This document shows, one piece after another, positions 9,326 through 19,657 of a stretch of 64,000 nucleotides of DNA. The translations under genes were made by a program, and so were the position numbers. The stretch lies in the NCBI GenBank assembly GCA_949987705.1, contig OX465282.1, forward strand, positions 40,078,039 through 40,142,038, in the 5' to 3' direction. The first letter of the stretch is position 1, and each line of letters starts with the position of its first letter. The notes beneath the pieces were generated by a model. The model did no database searches. It was not told where the DNA came from and saw nothing but the letters and a program-made list of their open reading frames with translations. Origin of the DNA: Thereva unica (Eukaryota > Arthropoda > Insecta > Diptera > Therevidae).

Positions 9326-10286
9326 GGTAATACTACAGTATACCAGTACCCACCTCCGATTTTGATGAAATTTTTACACAAAGTACAGTTAATTATGTAC
9401 ATTCCAACTGTGAAAACAAAAAGTGTCGCTCAAGTCCCGTTATCCTGTAATTCCACTCTAAAGTACCGTTTTTTCAATAATTGAACAGGTGATAACTCCT
9501 GTGTTATTTCACCAATTTTGATGAAATTTACACACAACGTATATTTTGATGTGGACAATTTTTTGGTAAAAAAAAAATTGGGTCTCGTGTACCGTTACCT
9601 TTTTATTTAACTTAAAAGTACTAAGTACTTTAGAATAAAAAAAGGTACATCAACAAAGTCATTTTTTCCTACTTACAGACATTGCAGTGCTTTAAAAAAA
9701 AATATTTAAAAGTATTTTTTTAAGGAGGTGACTATTTAGACCGTGAGGCAGGCAGGCAGGCAGGCCGATATTTAAAAGTATTTTTTTAAGGAGGTGACTA
9801 TTTAGACCGTGAGGCAGGCAGGCAGGCAGGCAGGCCGGCCGGCCTGCCTGCCTGCCTGCCTGCCTCACGGTCTAAATAGTCACCTCCTTAAAAAAATACT
9901 TTTAAATATTTTTTTTTTAAAGCACTGCAATGTCTGTAAGTAGGAAAAAATGACTTTGTTGATGTATCTTTTTTAATTCCAAAGTACTTTGTACTTTTAA
10001 GTTAAATAAAAAGGTAACGGTACACGAGACCCAATTTTTTTTTTACCAAAAAATTGTCCACATCAAAATATACGTTGTGTGTAAATTTCATCAAAATTGG
10101 TGAAATAACACAGGAGTTATCACCTGTTCAATTATTGAAAAAACGGTACTTTAGAGTGGAATTACAGGATAACGGGACTTGAGCGACACTTTTTGTTTTC
10201 ACAGTTGGAATGTACATAATTAACTGTATTTTGTGTAAAAATTTCATCAAAATCGGAGGTGGGTACTGGTATACTGTAGTATTACC
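9326..10286. mobile_element. 961-bp foldback (snapback) element with 8-bp TSD
   Basis: The left arm 9326-9838 and right arm 9839-10286 are reverse complements with few mismatches, starting GGTAATACTACAGTATACC and ending GGTATACTGTAGTATTACC. The flanks carry a perfect 8-bp duplication GAAATAAC (9318-9325 and 10287-10294), the size expected for hAT-type insertion. The tip is a run of CAGG/CCTG repeats meeting at GGCCGGCCGGCC. The left arm carries one extra ~66-bp unit near the tip (9702-9767 repeated from 9768), which explains its greater length. It has no coding capacity and would extrude as a very long hairpin. Confidence 0.92.
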
Positions 10287-10294
10287 GAAATAAC

Positions 10295-10757
10295 TATTAT
10301 TTTTAATAAATCCTCACTCGCTACATCACTTTCCGCGCCACGAAAACTTTTCCCTTTTTTTTAATGGGTTTTTAACATTTCACGAATTGAAGTTGGGACT
10401 TCATACACCTACAGCATGGTTGGAAATGTAGAAGGCTTCGCGCCAGGTAAATTTCATTTTATTTACAGTTTACTCTCTGGAGATGTTTGAGGGAAGTTTT
10501 CCTCGTCGATGGTCAACATAAATCAAAGGATAAGTGGTGCGCTGTTTGCCGAAAATTGATTTGATGATTTGTTTGATCGCGAATTATGCCTGAGGAAGAG
10601 CCAGGTATTTCCATTTTCCTGGCCAATCGTGCCACATGCAGCTCATGGTTATGCCCCATAAACTATTATGTTTGAGATTTCTGGATTTACAACTTCGCAA
10701 AATAACAAAAAAAAAAAATATCTGCAGTTTCAAGAAACATCGCAATTAATCATAGAA
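10295..10757. other. Spacer between foldback and F-box frame
   Basis: No confident exon. Short minus-strand frames between 10450 and 10640 match nothing I know. Confidence 0.3.
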
Positions 10758-10946
10758 CTAACGTAACCTGTCATTCGTAGTAAGTTGACTGCCACTCATC
10801 AAAATATCTCTGGTCATAAAACGATATCTGCTTTCCAAAATTTTGGCAAAACAAATCGATGTAAGATATAAATTTTCCCATTCTTTTTCACTGCAGTAGT
10901 CAAATATTTTAAGCAATACATATTCATTTAATTCACAAATATTCAT
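10758..10946 (-). CDS. Short F-box-like ORF, possible first exon
   Basis: The 62-codon frame starts MNICELNEYVLLKIFDYCSE, with a hydrophobic pattern like the N-terminal half of an F-box (L-x5-LL-x-I-F-x-Y), then NLYLTSICFAKILESRYR, as in helices 2 and 3. F-box proteins recruit substrates to SCF ubiquitin ligases through Skp1. No substrate-binding domain follows: the frame ends at ...NDRLR. A GT right after ACAG near 10762 could be a splice donor, making this the first coding exon of a gene continuing to lower coordinates. No transposon similarity is seen. It could also be a retained fragment of an F-box pseudogene. Confidence 0.45.
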   Translation of the reverse strand: MNICELNEYVLLKIFDYCSEKEWENLYLTSICFAKILESRYRFMTRDILMSGSQLTTNDRLR

Positions 10947-10992
10947 TTGTGACGCAAGTGTCTCAAATCTCCATTAACACTTTTCTGACTGT

Positions 10993-11377
10993 TAGTGCGT
11001 TTCCATGACAGCTTGAAGGTTACTTCAAGTACAAAAAATGTAAACGGAAGCAGCTTGACTGGAGTCGATCAAAAAGATTTTTGTAATCGGCTCGAGTGCT
11101 TGTCATGTAAACCGAGCTTGAAAGCTTGAGTGCTCGAAATTGCTAAAGTTAGGCCTGTAAATATGTCTAATGGTAATGTGTGGGAATATGAGGAGATAAA
11201 AATATGAATGAAGAAATAAAAGCACGATAAAAGGAAGAAATAAAAGAAATATAATAGTAACTTCAAATGACAGCTAAAGAAGCTAATATGCCGCTTCAAG
11301 TAGGCAGAGCATATACGCGCTCGAGTTCTTGAGATTTTCAAGCCTTCCAGTACTCAAGCTGTCATGGAAACGTAGTA
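10993..11377. mobile_element. MITE with CGTTTCCATGACAGCTTGA ends, copy 1
   Basis: The left end TAGTGCGTTTCCATGACAGC and right end GCTGTCATGGAAACGTAGTA are inverted. A second copy in opposite orientation is at 28784-29192, sharing CGGCTCGAGTGCTTGTCATG and most of the interior. The frame at 11069-11341 is antisense to this MITE and is not a gene. Flanking TA suggests a TA target, but I cannot exclude longer ends. Confidence 0.85.
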
Positions 11378-11477
11378 TGTTTCTACACGTTCAAAAGCTT
11401 TATCCCAAAATGAGGCAAGTTACACGGCATAACATTTTCTGCCTTAACAATCCGGTTTGTGCGTGTTATACGAATTA

Positions 11478-11939
11478 GACCCTGTTTAGACGGTGCGCTT
11501 CAGCGCAAGTGCCTCACGAAATTTTTGGGCGCGGGGAGGTTTCGGGGCGGTGAGAAGTGAGTCTAGATCAGAAAGGGATTCACTTGCGCTTTTTTGGCGT
11601 TTTAATTGCATTTTGTTCCATCTTCGTGTTCCATTTCACTTTCGTTTCAGCCTTCTAAGTGAAAACACGTGCGAGAAAACGTTATTTTGGCAATTTACAA
11701 AAACACCATATCATTTTTCTTATTTTAAAAAACGGAAATACTCTGGATATCGCAAGAATTGTTATCACACTTTATAAAAACACGCCAATACTTCGTAGAT
11801 AGCAAATTATGCAAATTGTTTTTATTCCATTAGTTCCAGCTGTAAAGGAAGCGATTGGGCTCAAAGCGAATCGTCTAAACCAATGTGCGCTTTGAGGTGA
11901 CTCAAAGCGCGCGACAAAGCGCAACATCTAAACAGTGTC
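11478..11939. mobile_element. MITE with CTGTTTAGACGG ends, TTA target
   Basis: The ends GACCCTGTTTAGACGGTGCG and its inverted partner near 11914-11939 are flanked by TTA at 11475-11477 and 11940-11942. A 3-bp TTA duplication fits PIF/Harbinger-type MITEs. A related right end is at 29430-29457. The frame at 11493-11777 lies inside and matches no protein family I know. Confidence 0.85.
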
Positions 11940-11957
11940 TTACACGATAGACTGATT

Positions 11958-12212
11958 CATTACGTTTACATTACACTACTTTGGAACAAGAAGAAGATAA
12001 AAACTGTAGTGAATGTATAGAAGATAAAAACTGTAGTGAATGATACTTTTAAAGTTATTTATTATTATAATTTGAAGATAGTTTCTGTTATAATATGAAA
12101 GGTCAAGTGTCAGTTCAAGAAAATTTCAAGACATTTTGAAGTCAAGTAAATGAACCGAAAACGCAACTTGAGTTTCAAGTCAGGAATTCAAGTAAATCAT
12201 GTAAGCGTAATG
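11958..12212. mobile_element. MITE with CATTACGTTTACAT ends, ATT target
   Basis: CATTACGTTTACAT at 11958 and ATGTAAGCGTAATG ending at 12212 are inverted, flanked by ATT at 11955-11957 and 12213-12215. Inside is a small tandem repeat (AGAAGATAAAAACTGTAGTG twice, 11991-12042) and CAAGTC/TTCAAG-rich sequence. Confidence 0.8.
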
Positions 12213-12242
12213 ATTGTTCTGCATTTTTTCGTGTAACAATTA

Positions 12243-12590
12243 GGCCCCCATACACTACAAGGTGTTATGCGTACAAACATGTCCCACAATCTTTCTGACA
12301 AACTTGTTTGAACGCCGAGCTTACCCATACACTATTATGGTTTTCATTTTCCTTTAAAGATTTCAAATCGAAATGAGTTCTTTAACTAGAAATAAGTTGT
12401 AATCAATAGCCTTTGAAATTTTGTGTTATGCACAGAACTGTCAGATAAAACCACGAAAAAATCAAACCATTTTGATATTTGGGACAAACTTGTGACAAAC
12501 ATAAAACCAAAAACCAAATTCACCACACACTGTCAATCTTTGTTTGAACGCCTTGTTTGTACGCATAAAACCTTGTAGTGTATGGGCCCC
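12243..12590. mobile_element. MITE with GGGCCCATACACTACAAGG-type ends, TA target
   Basis: The left end GGCCCCCATACACTACAAGG continues into TGTTATGCGTACAAAC; the right end is the mirror image, closing with CCTTGTAGTGTATGGGCCCC. TA flanks both ends (12241-12242, 12591-12592). Removing it restores TAACAATTCTATTG, the sequence seen at 34570. Confidence 0.9.
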
Positions 12591-12610
12591 TATTCTATTG
12601 GGCTGTTTCA

Positions 12611-12940
12611 CACGAGCCGACGGCGGAAGGAAGGAAGGAGAGAATCTCTTAACTTATGTTCTCTAGGGTTGGCCAAAAAAGCAATTGTTAAAATAAAATT
12701 AAACACATAAAAAAGGTATGTGGAAATAATTATTAAAACGGATGAGCTGAATAAAAATGTTAGTTTAAAAAATTAATTTAACAATTATAAGAAAATTCAA
12801 TAAAATAATAGTCAAAACAAAATAATAAAATCAACAATTTTATGCAAATTTTTGACACCTTTGGTAGAAAGTGTGATAATTTTTTTTAGAAATGAATTTT
12901 GATTGCGTGTAAGCTATTAAATTTAGCGAAATCATAAGCT
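12611..12940. other. AT-rich spacer
   Basis: A GGAAGGAAGGA tract near 12628 is the only feature. No coding content seen. Confidence 0.4.
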
Positions 12941-12985
12941 TAGTATCCTGTTCGTGCGGAATTCAGACTCCGCTTTAAAATATAT

Positions 12986-13465
12986 TGTTACGTTTTTACG
13001 GCTTAACGGATTCGTAGGATTATTTAAGGAATACACTTTTTAATAATCCACACAATAATTTATTTATCACAAACCAAACACAATTTAAAAATAAACACAA
13101 TTCTTAGAGTTCACTATAATCACTAGCAAATTTAATATTTCGCACTATTCAATTCTAATTATCGCTTTTTATTTCACTACTTTTCACTGTTCTCACTTTA
13201 AAACACTTGTATCGCCTTTATAATCAAAACTGACTCGATAGCGGCTGCCAGGCGCTTTTATATAGGCAGCTCCACCTTTGTCTACTTTCTGGAACCTTCG
13301 TTTTCTGGTTCCTTGTGGTATGTTCTATGTTTCTTTTAGTTTCGACCAGTTTGAAGTTGTCTTCGCTTATCGCTCGTTAGTTTAGTACATAAATTCTTAA
13401 TTCAGACAACAACCGAAAATCGTTGATTCATCCTCTCGACAAACAGATGGCGCATAATCATCACA
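12986..13465 (-). repeat. A1 3' LTR
   Basis: In minus sense it begins TGTGATGATTATGCGCC and ends CCGTAAAAACGTAACA. It is preceded by the polypurine tract AAGAAGGGGGCAA (13466-13478). It matches the 5' LTR at 18713-19192 almost exactly (one visible difference is ATTATTTAAGG against ATTAATTAAGG), so A1 is fairly young. Confidence 0.95.
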
Positions 13466-13476
13466 TTGCCCCCTTC

Positions 13477-16400
13477 TTAGGACTGTTCGTCCCGAACAGT
13501 TGTCCATCCTGGATCCGGCTGATGATATGGGCACAGCCTGTCTATGTGCACAATCTTCTTCTTTGCTTTGGGTCCTTGTTGAATCCTGTAGACCACATCG
13601 TTGATCCGTGTTAGGATTTTATAGGGCCCCTCCCACTGACGCTGAAGTTTCGGAGACTTGCCTTTCCGTCTTCGAGGGTTGAACAGCCAAACGAGGTCGC
13701 CTTCCTGGAATCCGCTACAGTTTGCTCGGAGGTCGTACCTTGTTTTCATCCTGTCACTGGCTATCTTGAGATTCCTCCTTGCGAGCTGGTGGATATCTGC
13801 AAGTCTATCACGAAGTTTGCCTGTATAACCGCCAGTAGATTCGTTGCTTTCCACAGGTGTCCCAAATTTCAAGTCGCTTGGCAGCCGGATTTGTCTTCCA
13901 AAAATCACACTAGAAGGGGTTTGTCCTGTGGAATTATGAACTGCTGTCCGATATGCCATTAGAAAAATAGGGATATAATTGTCCCAATCGCGCTGGTGCT
14001 CGCTAACGACTTTCCTTAAGTGCTCTAGCATTGTCCTGTTGAATCGTTCTACCATTCCATCGGATTGGGGATGAAGGGGCGTCGTCCTGGTCTTCTTCAT
14101 TCCGAGTATCTTACATACTTCTTGAAAAACTTGAGATTCGAAATTTCTCCCTTGGTCAGAATGAAGCTCATGAGGAACACCAAATCTGCAGATCCAATTG
14201 TTCACTAATTCCTCTGCAACAGTGATTGCTTCCTGATTTGGAATGGCATATGCTTCGGGCCACTTACTGTAGTCCATAACCACCAAAATGTAACGATTCC
14301 TTCGGTCTGATGCTGGAAAAGGTCCCGCCACATCGATTGCAATTCTTTCAAATGGGGCTCCCACGTTGTATTGCTGCATTTCTCCTTTTGTTTTTACTCG
14401 AGGGCCTTTGCTGCTGGCACAAATTGTGCATTTACGGCACCAGTCTGTAACATCGTCCCGCATGTGAAGCCAATAGAATCTATCTCTTATTTTTGCCAAA
14501 GTTTTATTGACTCCCAGATGTCCTCCTGATGCGCCATTATGACACTCCTCGAGAATATCTCTTATTCTACTGCGAGGGACTAACACCTGCATTCGGTGAG
14601 AGGTACCGTCAGCGGTTTCCCATTTGCGCCTTAACACTCCTCGCTCGATGTGCAATGAATCCCATTGGGCCCAATAGCTCTTCAGGGTTTCGCTTCTCTC
14701 TGCAATATCCTTCCATTCAGGCTTCTCCTCGTATTCCTTCCATGCCAGAATCGAAGAAATATCTGGGTCGTCGCGTTGGGCGTCTCGGAGTCCCTGGTCG
14801 TCCCATCCTGTCGTTGGCTCAACGGTCGTCCTTTGACACTTTTCCTCAATACGCCCACAATGTTTGCAATCTTTTACGCATGGTCGCCGGGAGAGTGCAT
14901 CTGCATTTCCATGGTTTCCTCCTTTTCTGTGGCTTATATTAAAGTCGTAGGACTGAAGTCTCTCGATCCATCTTGCCACTTGTCCTTCAGGATTTTTAAA
15001 TTGCATCAGCCATTTTAATGCTGCATGATCCTTTCGAAGGATGAAGTTTTGCCCATAGAGATACTTGTGGAAGTGCTTAGTTGAGTCCACGATTGCCAAC
15101 AGTTCTCTCCTTGTGACGCAGTAATTCCGCTCCGATTTTGACAGCGCTCTACTGTAGTAAGCTATGACCTTTTCCTGCCCTTCGAAGTTTTGTGATAGCA
15201 CTGCACCAATTCCGACATTACTCGCATCTGTGTCCAATATGAATTTTTCCCCTGGCTTCGGATATGTAAGTATTGGTGCTTGGCAAAGTCCTTGCTTTAG
15301 TGTCTTGAAACTTTCCTCACATTTTTCTGTCCAGATAAATGGTCTTCCTTTTTCTGTCAGTTTATGTAATTCCTTAGCTATGTCGGCAAAGTTCCTGACA
15401 AAACGTCTATAATAGGTGGCAAGTCCCAAGAAGCTTCGAAGTTCATGTTTATCCTTCGGTGTGGGCCAATTCTTAACTGCTGCTATTTTCTCCGGATCTG
15501 TTTGAACTCCATTGGATGAAACCACATGTCCGAGATAATTGACTTGGTCACTGAACAGCACGCACTTTTTAGGGTTGAGTTTCAGTTGGGTCTCAACTTT
15601 TGGAAAACCTCTCGTAAATTGCCCAGATGTTCCTCGAAACTTTTTCCAACGACGATGATATCGTCCAAATAAACCAGACAAGTCTTCCATGTCAGTCCTC
15701 GCAAAACGCATTCCATCAGTCGTTCGAATGTTGCTGGAGCATTACACAGTCCAAACGGCATAACTGTAAACTGCCACAAGCCGTTTCCTACAGAGAAGGC
15801 TGTCTTTTCGCGGTCCTCGGGGTGAATTTCGACCTGCCAATAGCCGCTCTTAAGGTCCAGGGTAGAAAACCATTGAGCTCCAGAGAGAGTATCCAGAGTG
15901 TCATCGATACGAGGTAATGGGTAGCTATCCTTTTTAGTGATGTCGTTTAACCGCCGATAATCCACGCAAAATCTTGTACTGCCATCTTTCTTTCTGACTA
16001 GAACAACGGGAGACATCCAAGGGCTTTTCGACTCCTCTATAAGGCCTTGTCTTCTCATATCTTCAATCATATTGGCTGCTTCTTCCCGCTCGGCTAGTGG
16101 TAGTCTTCTCGGCGGTTGCTTGATTGGCTGGGCATCTCCGGTGTCGATCCTATGTTGGACGATGTTCGTTTTTCCAAAATCATCATCTCTCATGGCGAAG
16201 ATATCACTAAAATCCTCCACTAATGTTCTTGCCAGGAGATACTGGTTTTGTTTAAGACAACTACCTGACAGCACTGTGTTTACCAATTTCGTGGCCTTTG
16301 GCTTTGGTTTTGCCACCGGTTCCGTGTGAGCGCACTCCACTAATGTAATCTGTTCTGCCGGTTCTCCTTTCCCCAAAACCGTATCCTTCTTCAATCGTAT

Positions 16401-17083
16401 TTCGCGCTCGTTGGTATTTAGCACTCTCATGAATACCTCCCTTTTGTCATCGATGCTCACCAGACATTTTCCAATTGCTATACTTTTGGCCTGTTCCGTT
16501 TTCTCTGGTTCGATAAGATAGAATCGGTAGCTCCCGGGATCACCATCGACTATCGCTCGTACCAATTTCTCAGCACACGGAGGAAGCACGGTATCTTCAC
16601 GAGCGACGACTTTAAGCTGCGAATAACAAGTGGATCTTGTGGCCATTGGAATCTCCTTGTTGTCACATCTCAGTATTTCCTCTCCAATGTCCAGTAGAAT
16701 TTTATGTGTTTTCATAAAGTCCAGTCCCAGAATACACTCGTCTGTTATATCAGCTACCAGGAACGAATGTGAAAATCTAATGTCAGCAAGAACCACATCC
16801 AACATAATTTCCCCGTGTAATCGTACTGGCTCTCCTGTTGCAGTTTTCAGTCTGTATTGGCGTGCGTCTTTCAGCCATTTATTGCCGACCATGTCAGCCC
16901 GGATAACCGATTTTGAAGCACCAGTGTCTACAGTTATTGTGCATTTTTCCGCTCCAATCTTTCCATCGATGACCAGGCTGTTGCCACTACGCTGCAGTTG
17001 TTTGATAGTGGTGATGATGACACCGGGGGCTTCGATTTCCCCGACTAACTCCCGCCCCATGGAGTTAGTCTTTATTCGTTTCC
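13477..17083 (-). pseudogene. pol: Pol of gypsy A1: PR-RT-RNase H-IN, one frameshift
   Basis: The first frame (17060-15582) has the aspartic protease DTGAS at residues 45-49, the RT block RFCVDYRRLND and the catalytic YLDD at 464-467. A 4-bp deletion near 15590, relative to A2, shifts the frame. The second frame (15711-13477) carries the RT thumb, RNase H (DTDASNVGIGAVLSQ), the integrase zinc-binding H2C2 region (HLGVNKT to CTICASS), the DDE core (IAIDVAGPFP, HSDQGRNF, QSDGMVERFNR) and a C-terminal domain ending CPYHQPDPG. One Phe codon after MDY is missing near 14270 compared with A2. Without the 4-bp loss the frame would be open, so decay is recent. Confidence 0.92.
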
Positions 17084-17084
17084 C
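17043..17084 (-). promoter_or_regulatory. -1 ribosomal frameshift signal of gypsy A1
   Basis: On the minus strand the heptamer GGGAAAC (17084-17078) is in X XXY YYZ phase with gag codons GGA AAC. After a 7-nt spacer GAATAAA comes a perfect 10-bp hairpin GACTAACTCC/GGAGTTAGTC (17070-17061 and 17052-17043) with an 8-nt loop. The -1 frame is open through the gag stop into pol. The apparent pol ATG at 17060 sits in the hairpin loop and need not be used. Confidence 0.85.
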
Positions 17085-18598
17085 TGCTGCTGTCTGCGGG
17101 GAGACACGGAGTCATTGTTTTCGGCCTCCCTCTGGTCACCTTTCTGCCGATGTCCGCATTTTTCACAGCAAGTTCCGCCACTCCTATTTTCGGGAGACTC
17201 TGCTCTCCTTCGCTTTCTGCAATTCCTTTGCAAATGACCCGGTTCACTACAGTTCCAGCATCGGAGTCGACCGCGTACTTCCGTTGCATTCATTCTGTTG
17301 CAACTCTCCTCTGTTGTGTGGATTTCTCTGAGGCGGACTGCACTTCTTGATGCGTGCCTCGCTGCCTCGTATGCCAGAGCATATGCCAAAACTTCTGCGG
17401 TATTCTTCTTTCCGGCCAATCTGGCTGCCTGTTGTAGATCTCGGTCAGCAAAAGAGTTAAGGAAAGCCTCTCTTGCTACTTCGTTGATGTAGTCTTGGCC
17501 GAAGCTAGGATAAGCCAGATGCACTAACCTCTCGATATCGGCGCATAGTTGTTGTAAAGTTTCTCCTGGCTTTTGAAGTCGATTGCGAAGTTGAAGTCGA
17601 TAAACCTCTTGCATGTGCTGATCACCGTAACGCATTTCTAGCGCTTGAACCAAGAACCCGTAGCTGTTGCGATGTTCTGCTGGTATTGACTGCAATATTT
17701 CTGCTGCTGTGCCCCTTAGTGACAATGTTAAGGCCGTTGCTTTCTCCTCCTCAGTCCAGAAATTGCCTGTTGCTGCTGCTTCGAATTGGAGCTTATAAGT
17801 AGACCATGGGCTTTGCCCGTCGAAAGTTGGAGGCTGCAATTTCCTAACTCCGATGACTTCGTGGGATGCCGTCCCTGGGTGGTGAATCTTTACCCTTTCT
17901 AGATCTGCTCTGACGGTTTCTAGTTCAATTTCGAGTTTTCCTAGATCATTCCTTACGTTTGCCTTGATAGAAGATTCGAGATTATCCATGTCATTCCTTA
18001 CATTTGCCTTGATGGAAGATTCGAGACTTTCCAGATCATTCCTTACATTTTCTTTCATGTTATCCAGCTTATTGTCGACAGACAGTGAGAATGATTCGAT
18101 GTTCTGCTCCAACTGGCTCCTCTGTTCTTCCATCGACTCTTTGAGTTCTGCGATCGAACGTTCATGAACTACTGTTAACATTTTTTGTTCATCTTTTAAC
18201 GCCGACACTTCCGCCTTGATCTCTGTTGTCGCTTCCCTCATATCTGCTGATGACCGTTCTTGCGCTTCCTTCATCTCTGCCGATGCACGTTCTTGCGCTT
18301 CTTTCAACTCTGCTGATGACCGTTCTTGCACTTCTTTCAACTCTGCTGATGACCGTTCTTGTGCTTCTTTCATCACCATCAATGTCTTAAGAAGTTCTGC
18401 CATACTCACTGTCGCTTCTTCTGGCTCTGCTTCTACCTCGACTTCAAACATGTACGTTTCAGGATCCTTACTTTCGTTCACCATAGCTTCTCGAAGCAGG
18501 GCGGTTAGGGCATTTTTAGCCCCCACCGTTGATAACGAGCGCTTACTTAATTCTCTTTTCAACTCCACAATGCGCAAATCCACTAATTTTCGACCCAT
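17072..18598 (-). CDS. gag: Gag polyprotein of gypsy A1 (SAP motif, coiled coil, CCHC)
   Basis: 508 residues without interruption. Residues ~5-40 (VDLRIVELKRELSKRSLSTV, then GAKNALTALLREAM) match the SAP DNA/RNA-binding motif pattern. Residues ~75-250 are a charged coiled coil built from decapeptide-like repeats (AQERSSAELK and variants) and two ESSIKANVRND repeats. A capsid-like helical region follows (~260-420). One zinc knuckle CWNCSEPGHLQRNC is at 447-460, then a CEKCGHRQKG stretch. Gag packages the element RNA into cytoplasmic particles. The stop TAA (17074-17072) sits one sense codon after the frameshift heptamer. The start MGRKLVD is shared with A2. Confidence 0.95.
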   Translation of the reverse strand: MGRKLVDLRIVELKRELSKRSLSTVGAKNALTALLREAMVNESKDPETYMFEVEVEAEPEEATVSMAELLKTLMVMKEAQERSSAELKEVQERSSAELKEAQERASAEMKEAQERSSADMREATTEIKAEVSALKDEQKMLTVVHERSIAELKESMEEQRSQLEQNIESFSLSVDNKLDNMKENVRNDLESLESSIKANVRNDMDNLESSIKANVRNDLGKLEIELETVRADLERVKIHHPGTASHEVIGVRKLQPPTFDGQSPWSTYKLQFEAAATGNFWTEEEKATALTLSLRGTAAEILQSIPAEHRNSYGFLVQALEMRYGDQHMQEVYRLQLRNRLQKPGETLQQLCADIERLVHLAYPSFGQDYINEVAREAFLNSFADRDLQQAARLAGKKNTAEVLAYALAYEAARHASRSAVRLREIHTTEESCNRMNATEVRGRLRCWNCSEPGHLQRNCRKRRRAESPENRSGGTCCEKCGHRQKGDQREAENNDSVSPRRQQQGNE

Positions 18599-18712
18599 TT
18601 TATTATTATGTCTTTAGTTCGTACTCACAAAATTAAATTCCGGTCACAATAGTTTTTTTTTTAATTCACTTATTTCACTTATCTCTTAATTAATCCCACT
18701 TCTGACACCAAT

Positions 18713-19192
18713 TGTTACGTTTTTACGGCTTAACGGATTCGTAGGATTAATTAAGGAATACACTTTTTAATAATCCACACAATAATTTATTTATCACAAA
18801 CCAAACACAATTTAAAAATAAACACAATTCTTAGAGTTCACTATAATCACTAGCAAATTTAATATTTCGCACTATTCAATTCTAATTATCGCTTTTTATT
18901 TCACTACTTTTCACTGTTCTCACTTTAAAACACTTGTATCGCCTTTATAATCAAAACTGACTCGATAGCGGCTGCCAGGCGCTTTTATATAGGCAGCTCC
19001 ACCTTTGTCTACTTTCTGGAACCTTCGTTTTCTGGTTCCTTGTGGTATGTTCTATGTTTCTTTTAGTTTCGACCAGTTTGAAGTTGTCTTCGCTTATCGC
19101 TCGTTAGTTTAGTACATAAATTCTTAATTCAGACAACAACCGAAAATCGTTGATTCATCCTCTCGACAAACAGATGGCGCATAATCATCACA
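18713..19192 (-). repeat. A1 5' LTR with TATA box
   Basis: Minus sense. A TATATAAAAG box lies at 18982-18991 and an AATAAATAAA-type polyadenylation signal near 18785. The primer-binding site TGGTGTCAGAAGTGGGA follows on the minus strand at 18694-18710. It fits the 3' end of a tRNA ending TCCCACTTCTGACACCA, which I believe is tRNA-Leu. Confidence 0.9.
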
Positions 19193-19540
19193 ATATGTAA
19201 AACAGTATGCGGAATTCAGGTTAGAAAACGGTTTCAATTCCGTCCATAAAACCTAGTATCCGTCCATAAAACCTAGTACTCTAGAAAGCAGATGGCGTTT
19301 TTTTTAATGGAGACCTCTCGTTCCTTCTGTCGCAGGATATTTAGCTTCAAGAAATGTATTTTCATGAGCGGCAATTTTGACGTTTACTTTTTGAAGTCAC
19401 ACAAGATTGAAAAGTGTAAAATTAACAAATGTTCGCGTCAAATAAAAATTATATTTTAAATGCAAAATCTTCTCTGGATTCTTTTTACTCTCTCTAAATT
19501 TATAATGTTTTAGCTAGTCCAATTTAATAGTACGAGGATA
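19193..19540. other. Remnant of the outer element between A1 and Tc1
   Basis: Holds GCGGAATTC motifs like those at 12957 and 28448, and two direct copies of TCCGTCCATAAAACCTAGTA (from 19239 and 19259). No coding sequence. Confidence 0.5.
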
Positions 19541-19657
19541 TACATACTGTCAGAGTCAAAAGTGAGTTTACACCCGAAATTTTGTTCTTTCGTATCGGAT
19601 TTCCAGGAATTCGATGGACATAGAAAAACAAAAAATAACTCAGATTATTAAACATAT

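Larger units (their letters stand above)
11413..12610. mobile_element. Half of an AGGCAAATTACACGG MITE carrying three nested MITEs
   Basis: The host element starts AGGCAAGTTACACGGCATAA and follows the same order as the copy at 34474: GTGCGTGTTATACGAATTA, CACGAT, GACTG, GTTCTGCATTTTTTCGTG, TAACAATT, CTATTG. Each of the three joins is interrupted by another MITE, and the uninterrupted joins are visible at 34520-34580. The similarity ends soon after 12600, so the right half is missing. Confidence 0.8.
12986..19192 (-). mobile_element. Ty3/gypsy LTR retrotransposon A, copy A1 (412/mdg1-like)
   Basis: The element has 480-bp LTRs at 12986-13465 and 18713-19192 and a 4-bp ATAT duplication at 12982-12985 and 19193-19196. 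Minus-sense order is 5' LTR, tRNA primer site, gag, -1 frameshift signal, protease-RT-RNase H-integrase, polypurine tract, 3' LTR. Gag is intact. Pol is broken by a 4-bp deletion near 15590 and lacks one codon near 14270. The integrase and RT motifs resemble the 412/mdg1 group. The sister copy A2 lies 465 bp away in opposite orientation. Confidence 0.95.

Noticed and set aside
11069..11341. 90-codon frame and its counterpart at 28911-29108
   Set aside because: Both are antisense readings of the same MITE family; similarity between them reflects the repeat, not a gene.
11493..11777. 94-codon plus frame
   Set aside because: Inside a non-coding MITE (11478-11939) without any recognisable domain.
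14529..15018. Plus-strand frames opposite pol of A1
   Set aside because: Mirror frames of a conserved coding sequence; the same ones appear opposite pol of A2.
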